From Chloroflexota bacterium (GTDB lineage: Bacteria > Chloroflexota > Anaerolineae > B4-G1 > SLSP01), in the NCBI GenBank assembly GCA_029555965.1, contig JAKQHY010000034.1, positions 1 to 45,820 of the forward strand: a stretch of DNA of 45,820 nt, written 5' to 3'. Positions 31,874 through 40,365 of the stretch are shown here, one piece after another. The translations under genes and the position numbers were made by a program. The first letter of the stretch is position 1, and each line of letters begins with the position of its first letter. The notes under the pieces are model-generated. The model had not been told where the DNA came from. It saw only the letters and a program-made list of their open reading frames with translations, and made no database searches.

Positions 31874-33016
31874 ATGACCTGGAAACCCAGCCCTGAACCG
31901 ACCCGGTATGACCGGGAGCGCGTAGCGCGCCTTCAACCGTTAAAGGAGGCGGTGGCGCGCTTGCGCCTGCCGCTACTCCGCATCCGCAAGCTCAACGGCC
32001 TTCTCAACGCGCTGGAGATGCAAATCGAGGACGGCGGCGACAGCCCGGAGGTCAACCAACACCTGCTGGACGCGCTGCGCGCCGCGCTTTTGCACCAAGT
32101 GACGGAACGCGAGGCGCGGCCCGCGCTCAAGGCATTGGACGCCTTCGCCCAGAGCGAGGCGCGGCGTTGGGAACAAGTCCGGGCTGGGACGCTCCCGCCC
32201 ATCGTCCTGATGCCGGAAGAGGAACTGGACGACTTGATGCAAGAAGGCTACACGCTGCTGGAAGCCCGGCAGCAAATCCCCGCCGTAGACCGCTGGCTAG
32301 AGGTCTGGGAGCGCATCAAACAACTGGCGACGCCGGCCATGCGCACCGCGGAAGCCTTCGACGCCGCCTATCCAATGCTGCAAAGCGTCTTCAACTGGTG
32401 CAGCGACCTGGAGATGGAACTCCACAACGCCGGGCTGGACGATCCGGCCTATTTCACCCACCTGATCCGGTACGTGGACGAATTCCTTGCCCAATTCCCC
32501 GCCGAAGACGCGAACCGTTATGTGAACATGCTGCGCGCCAAAGGCGAAGCGCTGTGGGAGCTGGGGCAACAGGCCGAAGCGGAAGCCGTGTATCGGGACT
32601 TGATTGCGCGCTATCCCGACGAAGGCTGGGCCTACATCGGGTGGGCCGATGAATATTACCTGCCTTACAAACGTCCGCAGATGTATGAACCGGCGGAGGC
32701 GCTCTTGTTGCAGGCCTTGGCGCGGCCCACCCTCAACGACCGGGGCGACGTGTTGGATCGGCTCATCGGCCTGCATGAACGGTGGGGCAAACCGCAGCAG
32801 CAAGCACACTACACGGCAGAACTGGACAAATGGCGCCAGCAGCAAACGCCAGAAATCCGGCCGATGCCGTCATTCCGGTTCGCCCCCACTTCCCTGGACG
32901 CTGCGAATCCCAAGACGCCGCCGCTGCATCTGCGCCGCAACGACCCGTGCTGGTGCGGCAGCGGCAAGAAATACAAGCACTGTCACATGCACAGCGATCA
33001 GGCGGGGAAACGCTGA
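31874..33016 (+). CDS. TPR-like protein with C-terminal SEC-C zinc motif
   Basis: 380 residues from ATG 31874; AAGGAGG nine bases before sets the start, and a longer frame from 31796 begins inside the repeat. The body is helical with TPR-like units (AKGEALWELGQQAEAEAVYR, DRLIGLHERWGKPQQQAHYT). The last 25 residues carry the SEC-C motif RRNDPCWCGSGKKYKHCHM, which binds zinc in SecA and many accessory proteins. It follows the restriction locus on the same strand and converges with the tyrosine recombinase gene, seven bases away. The role is unknown; SEC-C proteins occur often near defence genes. Confidence 0.8.
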   Translation: MTWKPSPEPTRYDRERVARLQPLKEAVARLRLPLLRIRKLNGLLNALEMQIEDGGDSPEVNQHLLDALRAALLHQVTEREARPALKALDAFAQSEARRWEQVRAGTLPPIVLMPEEELDDLMQEGYTLLEARQQIPAVDRWLEVWERIKQLATPAMRTAEAFDAAYPMLQSVFNWCSDLEMELHNAGLDDPAYFTHLIRYVDEFLAQFPAEDANRYVNMLRAKGEALWELGQQAEAEAVYRDLIARYPDEGWAYIGWADEYYLPYKRPQMYEPAEALLLQALARPTLNDRGDVLDRLIGLHERWGKPQQQAHYTAELDKWRQQQTPEIRPMPSFRFAPTSLDAANPKTPPLHLRRNDPCWCGSGKKYKHCHMHSDQAGKR

Positions 33017-33023
33017 AAGGCGA

Positions 33024-33965
33024 TCACTCCCCCCACGCCACCCGCTCCGTCGCCGCCTGCAAATCCGCCTGACTGGGCGTGACGTAGCGCCGCGTCGTAT
33101 TCAGATTCGCGTGACCCAGCAACGCCGCCACCTTCTCCAGCCCCACGCCGGCGTCCACCAGATTCTTCGCAAAACTGTGCCGCAGCGTGTGCGGACTCAC
33201 TTGCGCCAGCCCGGCACGCCCCGCCAATTCCCGCACCCGCTCCGAGATGGCGCGCTCGGATAGGGCGCCGCCTTTCTGCGACAGAAATAACGAGGGGGAG
33301 AGGGGGTGAGAGGGAGAGGGGGAGACGGTTTCTCCCTTTCTCCCCCTCTCCCCCTCTCCTTGTCCCCCCCTCGCATTTCGTGCGTCCAGCCACGCCTGCA
33401 ACGCCTCCCGCGCATCCTTGTTCAAGGGCACGTTGCGCGCCTTCCGGCCTTTCCCCTGCCGGACTTGCACTTCCCCCGACCGTCCGTTGAGCGTCACGTC
33501 GTCCACCTGCAAGGCGGCTGCCTCGGCTAGCCGCAGCCCAGTGTTGAGCAGCAACGCCAGCAGCGCGTAGTCGCGGCGCGGCCACAGCGCGCCGGGATGC
33601 GCCGGATCGCCGTTGGCGCGCAGCGCGCCCAGTTGCACCTCTTCGCGGGCGGCGCGGAGCAGCGCGTACTGCTCGGCCTGCGTGAGCCAGCGCGGGGCCG
33701 GCTCTACCTGCTGCATCGGCTTGACGCCCTGCGTGGGATCGTCCGCCGCTTGCGCCGTGACCTGCCCCCAGCGGGCGAAGGCGCGCAGCGCGGTCAGGTG
33801 CTGGTTGACGGTCGCCGGTTGGCGGCGCCGCTCCTCGACGAGGTACTGGCGGTAGCGGCGCACGTCCAGCGGCGTGAGGCGCGCCGGATCGAGACCCGCC
33901 CTGGTCTGTTTCTCAAACCAGGCCGCGAACTGCGTCAGCGCCGTGGTGTACCCCCGCACCGTCAA
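33024..33965 (-). CDS. xerC: Tyrosine recombinase (XerC/D-like), start region damaged
   Basis: 313 residues if started at TTG 33965. The catalytic set is complete: Arg145 in NTGLRLAEA, Lys in GKGRKARN (about 172-175), HTLRH at 259-263, His285 in LLGHANLNTTRRY and Tyr294. Residues about 199-230 (Gly/Glu/Arg then Ser/Pro-rich) come from a purine/pyrimidine hairpin inserted in frame between the Lys and His-x-x-Arg motifs. The frame continues 5' to a likely true start: GGAGGGG then GTG at 34035, but a run of six A at 34025-34030 shifts the frame; five A would give MAKTSDNVITAFGDWLATQD joined to TVRGYTTAL. XerC-type enzymes cut and rejoin DNA at specific sites; this copy may be inactive or a stand-alone integrase. 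Confidence 0.8.
   Translation of the reverse strand: MTVRGYTTALTQFAAWFEKQTRAGLDPARLTPLDVRRYRQYLVEERRRQPATVNQHLTALRAFARWGQVTAQAADDPTQGVKPMQQVEPAPRWLTQAEQYALLRAAREEVQLGALRANGDPAHPGALWPRRDYALLALLLNTGLRLAEAAALQVDDVTLNGRSGEVQVRQGKGRKARNVPLNKDAREALQAWLDARNARGGQGEGERGRKGETVSPSPSHPLSPSLFLSQKGGALSERAISERVRELAGRAGLAQVSPHTLRHSFAKNLVDAGVGLEKVAALLGHANLNTTRRYVTPSQADLQAATERVAWGE
33292..33373. repeat. GGGGGAGA/TCTCCCCC hairpin inserted in the recombinase gene
   Basis: About 40 bases of G/A-rich sequence (GAGGGGGAGAGGGGGTGAGA and onward) are followed after CGGT by a near-complement (TCTCCCTTTCTCCCCCTCTC and onward). The insertion keeps the reading frame of the recombinase. Confidence 0.8.
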
Positions 33966-34671
33966 CGGCGCGCGATCCTGGGTCGCGAGCCAGTCCCCGA
34001 AGGCAGTGATTACATTATCGGACGTTTTTTGCCACTTAACCCCTCCGAAAATGGCTGATAAGGGTGGTTTTCACGGAAATAACGGCTTACAAGACTTAGT
34101 ATAGGCCAATTTTAGAACAAAATCTCCGCTTATCAAACTTATTTTTTTGGAAGGAATTTTTCAGTAGGAGACAGTTGCAGACAGTTGAAGATACGGCTAT
34201 ACTTTAGGGAATGATTGGACAACCGTTGTTGACTACCTGAAGGAATAACTGGAGAACCCTCATGGATGGATTTTCTGGTTCAGGCTGGCGCCGTGATTGA
34301 CCTGAACGCACTTAAAGGGTCTGTAAAAATATAACTTCCCGTTCAATCTACGCAGTTTGGGCGGGTGAACGCGGGGAAATGGTGTAGTTCCATTGCGGAC
34401 ACACCGCGTGATGGTGGATGGCAACGCTGCCATCTCCGTATCCGGCACTTTCACACCTGTTTCATAAGTTTGACTCTCCTGAAAAAAACTGGAATTTTCA
34501 CAACGGGACTACGATATACAGGCGCTTTGCAATCGAATACCACTGCATATAGTTGGTTTCGACGTGAAAATCCCGTTTTTGACCTTTTTTCAGGGGAGTG
34601 ATCTCTGCGTGCTCTGCGTACTCCGCGGTGAAAATTCTTGCACATCAGGCAAGAATTTCATCGGTAAGATA
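33966..34671. other. 700-base stretch with recombinase 5' remnant and boilerplate repeat
   Basis: The first 70 bases hold the frameshifted start of the recombinase. The rest has no supported gene. Near 34597-34640 it contains the string TCTCTGCGTGCTCTGCGTACTC plus CGCGGTGAAA, a type of intergenic repeat seen in many genomes, ending in the hairpin that serves the LPATG gene. The middle part is AT-rich with short frames only. Confidence 0.4.
34632..34658 (-). terminator. Terminator of the LPATG protein gene
   Basis: AAATTCTTGC / GCAAGAATTT arms with a seven-base loop lie 14 bases beyond the LPATG gene stop; on the minus strand the stem ends in TTTT. Confidence 0.6.
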
Positions 34672-35085
34672 CTAATGCTTGCTACCGCGCGCCCGACCGC
34701 CGGACAAAATTCCCCAGCCGCAGGCCCCAAGACAGGCGATGAAGGCCAGTACACCCAACGCAGACGAGAAGGGATTCCCGGTCGCCGGCAGCAAAATCAC
34801 GGTCAGGGTTGCGGTAGGCGTGGGTTCGAACGTTGTAGGCGTTGCAGTCGGCGAGGTGGGCGCCGGGGTTGCGGTGGGCGGAGGGGGCGGCGTGGGTGCC
34901 GGGGTGGTCGGGCATGGCGTGATCGGGGCGGCGGTGCGGGGCAGAGGCGTGGGACGTGCGTCCTGCGCGAAGCCTTGCTCGGCAACCGTCGGGGTTGATC
35001 CTAGGCTGGCTACGAACCCGATGAGCAGCAGCAGCGTACTGACCACCATCCAACTACGTCGAACTGATATAAGATGAAAGTTCAT
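34672..35085 (-). CDS. Small exported protein with Pro/Thr linker and LPATG anchor
   Basis: 137 residues; AAAGGAG lies six bases before ATG 35085. Signal peptide (SWMVVSTLLLLIGFVASLG), a linker rich in Thr-Pro-Ala (TPAPTPPPPPTATPAP), and a C-terminal LPATG followed by a hydrophobic helix (ALGVLAFIACLGACGWGIL) and a basic tail (RARGSKH). This is the classical sortase sorting signal. Almost the whole mature part is linker, so it may be a short surface stalk or a remnant of a larger anchored protein. It is the last gene of the minus-strand surface cluster. Confidence 0.78.
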   Translation of the reverse strand: MNFHLISVRRSWMVVSTLLLLIGFVASLGSTPTVAEQGFAQDARPTPLPRTAAPITPCPTTPAPTPPPPPTATPAPTSPTATPTTFEPTPTATLTVILLPATGNPFSSALGVLAFIACLGACGWGILSGGRARGSKH

Positions 35086-35177
35086 AGGAGTCTCCTTTCA
35101 GGAACTTTGTCGGGCCTTGCATAAAACCAAGGTTTTTTCACCGCAGCGATCGCTGCGGACGCTGAATTTCTATACAG

Positions 35178-35291
35178 TAGTTACGCAGTTGCCCCAGGTG
35201 GGACGCACTTAGGCGGCTTCACAGCGCATTTGTCGCGTAAATCCAACATTTTGGCTGTTTTAAGTGCGTCCCACCTTAACCGCGTAACTAC
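35178..35291. repeat. MITE-like inverted-repeat element
   Basis: Outer arms GTAGTTACGC / GCGTAACTAC and inner arms GGTGGGACGCACTTA / TAAGTGCGTCCCACC bracket a core of about 49 bases, with a total length of 114 bases and no coding frame. A degenerate copy of the inner arm (GGCGGGACGCACTTG) is seen at 39469-39483. It may be a nonautonomous transposable element; target duplications are not obvious. Confidence 0.55.
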
Positions 35292-35369
35292 TATCTACAC
35301 AATCCTCAGTAATCGCTACAGTCTCTGCGATAAATTTTCGCGCGCTCGCGTTACTCTTGTTTGTCACAG

Positions 35370-38300
35370 TTACGGGCGACGCAGGACGTTGCTCCGTATT
35401 TGAGGCGCGGGGCACACCTGCTGCCTCCCCGCCGGACACATCACCGGTACGCTGACCGGGCCATAGACGTTGTTGGTCTCATCGGCTTCCCAAATCCCGC
35501 CGTAGGTGGTGGTGCTGCTGTACGAGTCCACTTGCGCGTAGAGGATGTGCGGGCCGAAGCAGTTGAAGTAGCCGGGCCAATCGCTGTAATCGGCGGCATA
35601 GGCCAACGAAGTGAGTGTGATCTGTTCCCCAGGCGCGAGCGATTGCGTCACCCACCACGCCAGCCCGTATTGACTACCCACCACATCCCAGGTCTGGTTA
35701 ACCTGCGGCGGCATCAATGTGGCATCGGGATCAATATACAAATCCACCCAGAACGGCCCGGCGGTGGGCAGTCCCCCAATGTTTTCGATCACGATGGTGA
35801 TGGTCGCCGGTTGGTTTACCAACAACCCCGCCGGGCTGACCGTCACACTACGCACGATCAGATCGGGGGGCAGTTGGCGCAGAATGAGGGGCAGGTAAAT
35901 ATTGCGAGCGACCGCATTGCGAGCGAACGTCGCCGTGATGGTATGGTCGGCGGTGACGTTGACGAAGGTGTAACTCGCCAGCGCCCCCTGCGAGACGCCG
36001 TCCACGCCCACGTCCACGATGTGATAGCCGGTGTTGGCGGCGATGGTGAACGCCTGACTGCCGCCGTGCGCCACCGTCTGCGGCGTCCCCGGCGTGATGC
36101 TCCCGTCCGCCCCCGCCGTCGGCGTGATGACATAGGTGTTGAGCGCGAACGTCGCCGTCACAGCCTTGTGTCCATCCATTGTAAGTGCGGCGGGATTTAC
36201 GCTACCGGTAACATCACCCGTCCAACCGGCGAATGTCCAGCCGCCGGTCGGCGTCGCGCTCAGATCGGCCTGAGTACCGGCGAGATAGGCGCGCGCGCCC
36301 ACGCCAGGGGTGACGACGCCGCTGCCGACAAGGTGCATGGTGAGGGTGTAGTACGTCGGCGGCGTGTTCAAGAAGGTCGCCGTGACGACCTGATGCGCAT
36401 TCATCGTGACCGTCGTCTGCGTGAGCGCCCCGCTTGCGGCCCCGCTCCACTGCCCGAAGTACCACCCGGAGGCAGGAATCGCCATCAACATCACCACGTC
36501 GCCATGCAAGTAAGTCGTCTGGCTTGGCACGCGCGTCACATTGCCCAATCCCACAATAGCTACATCCAGAGCATAACGATTCAAAGCGAACGTCGCCGTG
36601 ATGGTATGGTCGGCGGTGACGTTGACGAAGGTGTAACTTGCCCGCGCCCCCTGCGAGACGCCGTCCACGCCCACGTCCGCGATGTGATAGCCCACATTCG
36701 CCGCAATCGTGAACGCCTGACTGCCGCCGTGCGCCACCGTCTGCGGCGTCCCCGGCGTGAGGCTGCCCCCCGTCCCCGCCGTCGGCGTGATGATGTAGGT
36801 GTTGAGCGCGAACGTCGCCGTGATCGTGTGGTCGCTGGTGACATTGACGAAAGTGTAGCTCGCCAGCGCGCCCTGCGAGACGCCATCCACGCCCACGTCC
36901 AGGATGTGGTAGCCCGTAGCCGCCGCGATGGTGAACGCCTGATCGTCGCCGTGCGCCACCGTCTGCGGCGTCCCCGGCGTGAGGCTGCCCCCCGTCCCCG
37001 CCGTCGGCGTGATGACGTAGGTGTTGAGCGCGAACGTCGCCGTGATCGTGTGATCGCTGGTCACGTTGACGAAGGTGTAGCTCGCCAGCGCGCCCTGCGA
37101 GACGCCGTCCACGCCCACGTCCAGGATGTGGTAGCCCGTAGCCGCCGCGATGGTGAACGCCTGATCGGCGCCGTGTACCACCGTCTGCGGCGTCCCCGGC
37201 GTGAGGCTGCCCCCCGTCCCCGCCGTCGGTGTGATGACGTAGGTATTGAGCGCGAACGTCGCCGTGATCGTGTGGTCAGCGGTGACGTTGACGAAGGTGT
37301 AACTTGCCAGCGCCCCTTGCGAGACGCCGTCCACGCCCACGTCCGCGATGTGATAGCCCACATTCGCCGCAATCGTGAACGCCTGACTGCCGCCGTGCGC
37401 CACCGTCTGCGGCGTCCCCGGCGTGAGGCTGCCCCCCGCGCCCGCCGTCGGCGTGATAATATAGGTCGGGGGACTCTCATACGCGCCGCTGTCGCACGCG
37501 CCGCCCGCAGGTTGGGGCCGCGCAGTTCCTCGCTGGTCACTGGTAATGGTTGTGTCGCAGCCATTAGTCCCGTTAGGCACACGATCTTGCGCCGGACTGC
37601 CGATGAGGAGGGCATGCGTCCAGGTGGGGCCGCCGTTATCTTGCGCCGTCCCGATCAGCGGGTCGCTGCCCGTGAGGTTGCCGGTCGTGTCGCCAGCAAT
37701 GGTGCAGCCGGTGTCATTTTGTATCAGGTTGTAGCCCTGGGAGGTTAAGGGTGTAACGCTTCCATCTATCGTAAAACAATCCGGCCCTTGCCCGCTGCGG
37801 TCAGTGTTGTGCGCGATGAGCGTGCTGGCGACATTAAAAGTGCCGCCCCAGTCTGCAATATACACACCGCCGCCGCCGACCCCGTCGTTATCGCTGTCGG
37901 CGGTGTTATAGGCAATCGTCGCGTAGGAAAGCGTCATAGCCATATCACGGAAATAAATGCCGCCGCCGTCAGTGGCCGAACGGTTGCCGGAAAACGTGCT
38001 GTTGGTGATCCACGCCGTGCCATTGATGTGGGCCAGTCCGCCGCCGCCGGTCCCGTCGGCGCTGGTGGCGGTATTGCTGACAAATGTGCTGCCCGCAATG
38101 CTCAGGTCGCCGTTGCTGCTGACGCCACCGCCGCTGCCCCATTGGCCGGTGGCCTGGTTGCCGGAAAAGGTGCTGTCGTGGATGGTCAGTAGTACAGGAA
38201 AACCACCATCCTGCCGGGTGGCGATGCCGCCTCCTTCATAACCGACATTATCGGCGAAGACACTACGATGGATGGTGACCAGGCTGTCCGCCGCATCCCC

Positions 38301-38948
38301 GCCCCCGCCGGCGTACAAGCCCCCGCCGCCAAAGTTATCAGGACATGAGTTCCGGGTCAACGTGCTGTCGTTGATCGTAAGCGCGCCATAGGTAGCAATC
38401 CCGCCGCCCCTGGCGATGCTGGCATTATCGGCGATGGTCGCGTTGTTTAGGGTCAACACGCCGCCGGCGTTATAGATAGCACCGCCTTCGTCGGCCACGC
38501 CGTGCTGCAATGTCAGGTTTTCCAGGGTCAGATCGCCGTCGTCGGCGATGTGAAAGAGACGAAACTCGTCGGGATCGGCTACATCGCGTCGGATGGTCGA
38601 GCCCGCGCTGCCGGCCTGAATGACGATAGCCGAGGTGATGCTCGGCAGGCCGTTATTGCCGTCGGTCGCGTTGTCTATCTCGTCGAGCGTATAGACGCAG
38701 CCCTCGGCTAAGGTGATTGTGTCCGCTTCCCCATTCCCATTGGCGGCATTGATGGCCGCGATGAGCGCGGCCACATCCCCCACGCCGCCGAGACAACTGC
38801 CGGTCAGGTCGAAGTTGGCGGCCTGTACCTTGAAGGCGGTGGGAAGGAATAAGGTGAAGAGGAGCAAGGCGACACAGCTCAGCACGATGACAAACATTAA
38901 CGCCCTTTTATGAACCATAAACCCTTGATCCAGTAGCAAGTTCTTCAT
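35370..38948 (-). CDS. Large surface protein: beta-helix, InlB-like repeats and CARDB domain
   Basis: 1192 residues with AAGGAGG before ATG 38948. Signal peptide (ALMFVIVLSCVALLLFTLF); a right-handed parallel beta-helix (about 45-470) with GGGIATYGALTINDSTLTRN-type coils and a choice-of-anchor Q end (SDQRGTARPQPAGGACDSGA); four almost identical 74-residue InlB-like repeats (ITPTAGxGGSLTPGTPQTV, GYHIxDVGVDGVSQG, DHTITATFALN); two diverged repeats; a fifth near-identical repeat; then YLPLILRQ and a CARDB-type domain (LIVRSVTVSPAGLLVNQPAT). It is an exported adhesin-like or matrix protein. The identical repeats imply recent duplication or gene conversion. It follows a receiver-domain gene and a two-component pair on the same strand. 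Confidence 0.85.
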   Translation of the reverse strand: MKNLLLDQGFMVHKRALMFVIVLSCVALLLFTLFLPTAFKVQAANFDLTGSCLGGVGDVAALIAAINAANGNGEADTITLAEGCVYTLDEIDNATDGNNGLPSITSAIVIQAGSAGSTIRRDVADPDEFRLFHIADDGDLTLENLTLQHGVADEGGAIYNAGGVLTLNNATIADNASIARGGGIATYGALTINDSTLTRNSCPDNFGGGGLYAGGGGDAADSLVTIHRSVFADNVGYEGGGIATRQDGGFPVLLTIHDSTFSGNQATGQWGSGGGVSSNGDLSIAGSTFVSNTATSADGTGGGGLAHINGTAWITNSTFSGNRSATDGGGIYFRDMAMTLSYATIAYNTADSDNDGVGGGGVYIADWGGTFNVASTLIAHNTDRSGQGPDCFTIDGSVTPLTSQGYNLIQNDTGCTIAGDTTGNLTGSDPLIGTAQDNGGPTWTHALLIGSPAQDRVPNGTNGCDTTITSDQRGTARPQPAGGACDSGAYESPPTYIITPTAGAGGSLTPGTPQTVAHGGSQAFTIAANVGYHIADVGVDGVSQGALASYTFVNVTADHTITATFALNTYVITPTAGTGGSLTPGTPQTVVHGADQAFTIAAATGYHILDVGVDGVSQGALASYTFVNVTSDHTITATFALNTYVITPTAGTGGSLTPGTPQTVAHGDDQAFTIAAATGYHILDVGVDGVSQGALASYTFVNVTSDHTITATFALNTYIITPTAGTGGSLTPGTPQTVAHGGSQAFTIAANVGYHIADVGVDGVSQGARASYTFVNVTADHTITATFALNRYALDVAIVGLGNVTRVPSQTTYLHGDVVMLMAIPASGWYFGQWSGAASGALTQTTVTMNAHQVVTATFLNTPPTYYTLTMHLVGSGVVTPGVGARAYLAGTQADLSATPTGGWTFAGWTGDVTGSVNPAALTMDGHKAVTATFALNTYVITPTAGADGSITPGTPQTVAHGGSQAFTIAANTGYHIVDVGVDGVSQGALASYTFVNVTADHTITATFARNAVARNIYLPLILRQLPPDLIVRSVTVSPAGLLVNQPATITIVIENIGGLPTAGPFWVDLYIDPDATLMPPQVNQTWDVVGSQYGLAWWVTQSLAPGEQITLTSLAYAADYSDWPGYFNCFGPHILYAQVDSYSSTTTYGGIWEADETNNVYGPVSVPVMCPAGRQQVCPAPQIRSNVLRRP
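35930..37465 (-). repeat. Near-identical 222-base coding repeats
   Basis: Four tandem copies (about 36585-37465) and one separate copy (about 35930-36145) of the InlB-like repeat differ at few bases, while two repeats between them are strongly diverged. The mosaic suggests homogenisation by recombination. Confidence 0.7.
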
Positions 38949-38998
38949 AGAAGTCCTCCTTGAAAATAGCCGCTAAAGCGGCGGATGAAAAGGGGGCG

Positions 38999-39028
38999 TT
39001 TTCGCGGGCGGTACCCCGCCCGCGAAAA
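38999..39028. terminator. Dispersed hairpin TTTTCGCGGGCGG / CCGCCCGCGAAAA
   Basis: A perfect 13-bp stem with loop TACC lies between the receiver-only gene and the large surface protein gene. On either strand the stem ends in a short U-run. The same hairpin type, with CCGCTAAAGCGG-like text beside it, recurs at 44881-44913. It may act as a terminator for the receiver gene. Confidence 0.55.
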
Positions 39029-39063
39029 TACCGCTTTAACCTCCGACCCTCAGTACCATCTGG

Positions 39064-39444
39064 CTACACCTCGCCCGCCAACTCACGCAGCACCCCGAAG
39101 AAGTGCTCCGCAGCAAAGCCGGCCGGGAGAACGGCGTCTGCACCGCCTTCCCAGGCGCAGCGCGCCTGGGCCGTTGTATGCACCAAAACACAACAACGGA
39201 CGGGCGGCCAGGCCGCTTTGATCTGTCGCAGCCTTTGCCAGCTCCCGGCGTCGACCAGACCTACATCCAGCAAAAGCACCCGGGGTTGAACCTGCGGGAT
39301 GAGCCGCAAAGCGTCTGCGCCGTCATCCGCCTGGCGGATGGCGACCTGGAGGCCACTGGCTTGCAACAACACATGCAGGCCATCGCGCAGGCGTCCCGGC
39401 GGCGCGACGATGAGTACGGAAAGGCAGGTAAATGGCGTATTCAT
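39064..39444 (-). CDS. Receiver-only protein with degenerate phosphorylation site
   Basis: 126 residues with the fold of a CheY-like receiver: LSVLIV strand, LLLDVGL with the phospho-acceptor position Asp60, and a final AEHFFGVLRELAG helix. The acidic pair that normally follows the first strand is Ala-Pro (positions 14-15), and the conserved Lys loop reads VLPAGF instead of VLKxxF. The protein therefore probably cannot be phosphorylated normally and may work as a pseudo-receiver. The ribosome binding site is weak. It sits between two surface-protein genes, downstream of the kinase/regulator pair. Confidence 0.7.
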   Translation of the reverse strand: MNTPFTCLSVLIVAPPGRLRDGLHVLLQASGLQVAIRQADDGADALRLIPQVQPRVLLLDVGLVDAGSWQRLRQIKAAWPPVRCCVLVHTTAQARCAWEGGADAVLPAGFAAEHFFGVLRELAGEV

Positions 39445-39502
39445 AGCAGTATAGTTTACGATGAGTCAGGCGGGACGCACTTGTGCATCCCACCTGAAAT
39501 AG

Positions 39503-40213
39503 CTAAAAGTTCCGCATCACCAACGGCAGGTAGATGGGTTGCGTGGTCTCGCTCTCGGCGACGACTGTGATGGCGCGCGTGGCGTCCACGGTGACGCCGC
39601 ACGGATTCGCCACCGTCACGGCGACATTTTTGAGGCCCTCTGCGCTCCAGGTGAAGGCCGCCGTGTCCGTCAAGACACCCTCCGTCGTGATGACGTGGCT
39701 TTGCGATGTCAGGTCGGTGGCCGTCCAGGTGTAGGTGAGCGGGAAGGTCGGGAGCAACTGGTTCGTATTGCTGATCGGCGTCACCGTCGCCACGAAGGTC
39801 GCCGTGCTGTTGAGCGTGACCGTCGCCTGGCCCGTCATCTGCACGTCGCCCAGCGGGACGCACAGCATCGCTGCCACGCGCAGCGTCCAGAGCGACGGCC
39901 AATCCGAGTAGCCCACGGCATTGAAGGCGCGCACTCGCCAGGTATGATCGCCCAAGTCTAGCGTCGTAGCCCAGGTTGTGCCGGTGGTGGTGATGACGTT
40001 GCCGTCCACTTCCAGGTTGTAGCCGTCCGGCGCGTCGCTGCCGGGATTCGGCGCCCAGCGCAGCGTGAGCGCGCGCGTCGTCGTGATCGTGCCATCGGGC
40101 GGCGCGAGCAGCGCCGGCCCGCCGGCGGATGACACGGCTCCGGTCGCCGCCAACACGATAGAAAGGCACACGATAAGCGCTATCACGCCCTGCGACCGAC
40201 ATGAATATTTCAT
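39503..40213 (-). CDS. Exported protein with fibronectin-like and PKD-like domains, C-terminal YLPLVMR motif
   Basis: 236 residues; CAGGGAG lies seven bases ahead of ATG 40213. Signal peptide (ALIVCLSIVLAATGAVSSAG), a fibronectin-III-like region (residues about 38-115, LTLRWAPNPGSDAPDGYNLE, HTWRVRAFNAVGYSDWP), then a PKD-like region (ATFVATVTPIS, YTWTATD, VTVANPCG). It ends in IYLPLVMRNF, the motif also found in two larger exported proteins here. It may be a cell-surface or envelope protein; binding partner unknown. Confidence 0.75.
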   Translation of the reverse strand: MKYSCRSQGVIALIVCLSIVLAATGAVSSAGGPALLAPPDGTITTTRALTLRWAPNPGSDAPDGYNLEVDGNVITTTGTTWATTLDLGDHTWRVRAFNAVGYSDWPSLWTLRVAAMLCVPLGDVQMTGQATVTLNSTATFVATVTPISNTNQLLPTFPLTYTWTATDLTSQSHVITTEGVLTDTAAFTWSAEGLKNVAVTVANPCGVTVDATRAITVVAESETTQPIYLPLVMRNF

Positions 40214-40365
40214 GGATGACTCCCTGGCACGATGAATGAAAGTGCTTCATTCATGATATGACCAGAGGGCACTGGCGCGCAATGGCCGAAATGCTACTTG
40301 GAGGTAGCAAAAATGACCATTTTCAAACTTGGTCGTATGGAGGATTTATGGAGGCGTGAAATCTA

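Noticed and set aside
35361-37748. A 795-codon plus-strand frame rich in Arg and His
   Set aside because: It is antisense to the repeats of the large surface protein, and its own apparent repeats merely mirror them.
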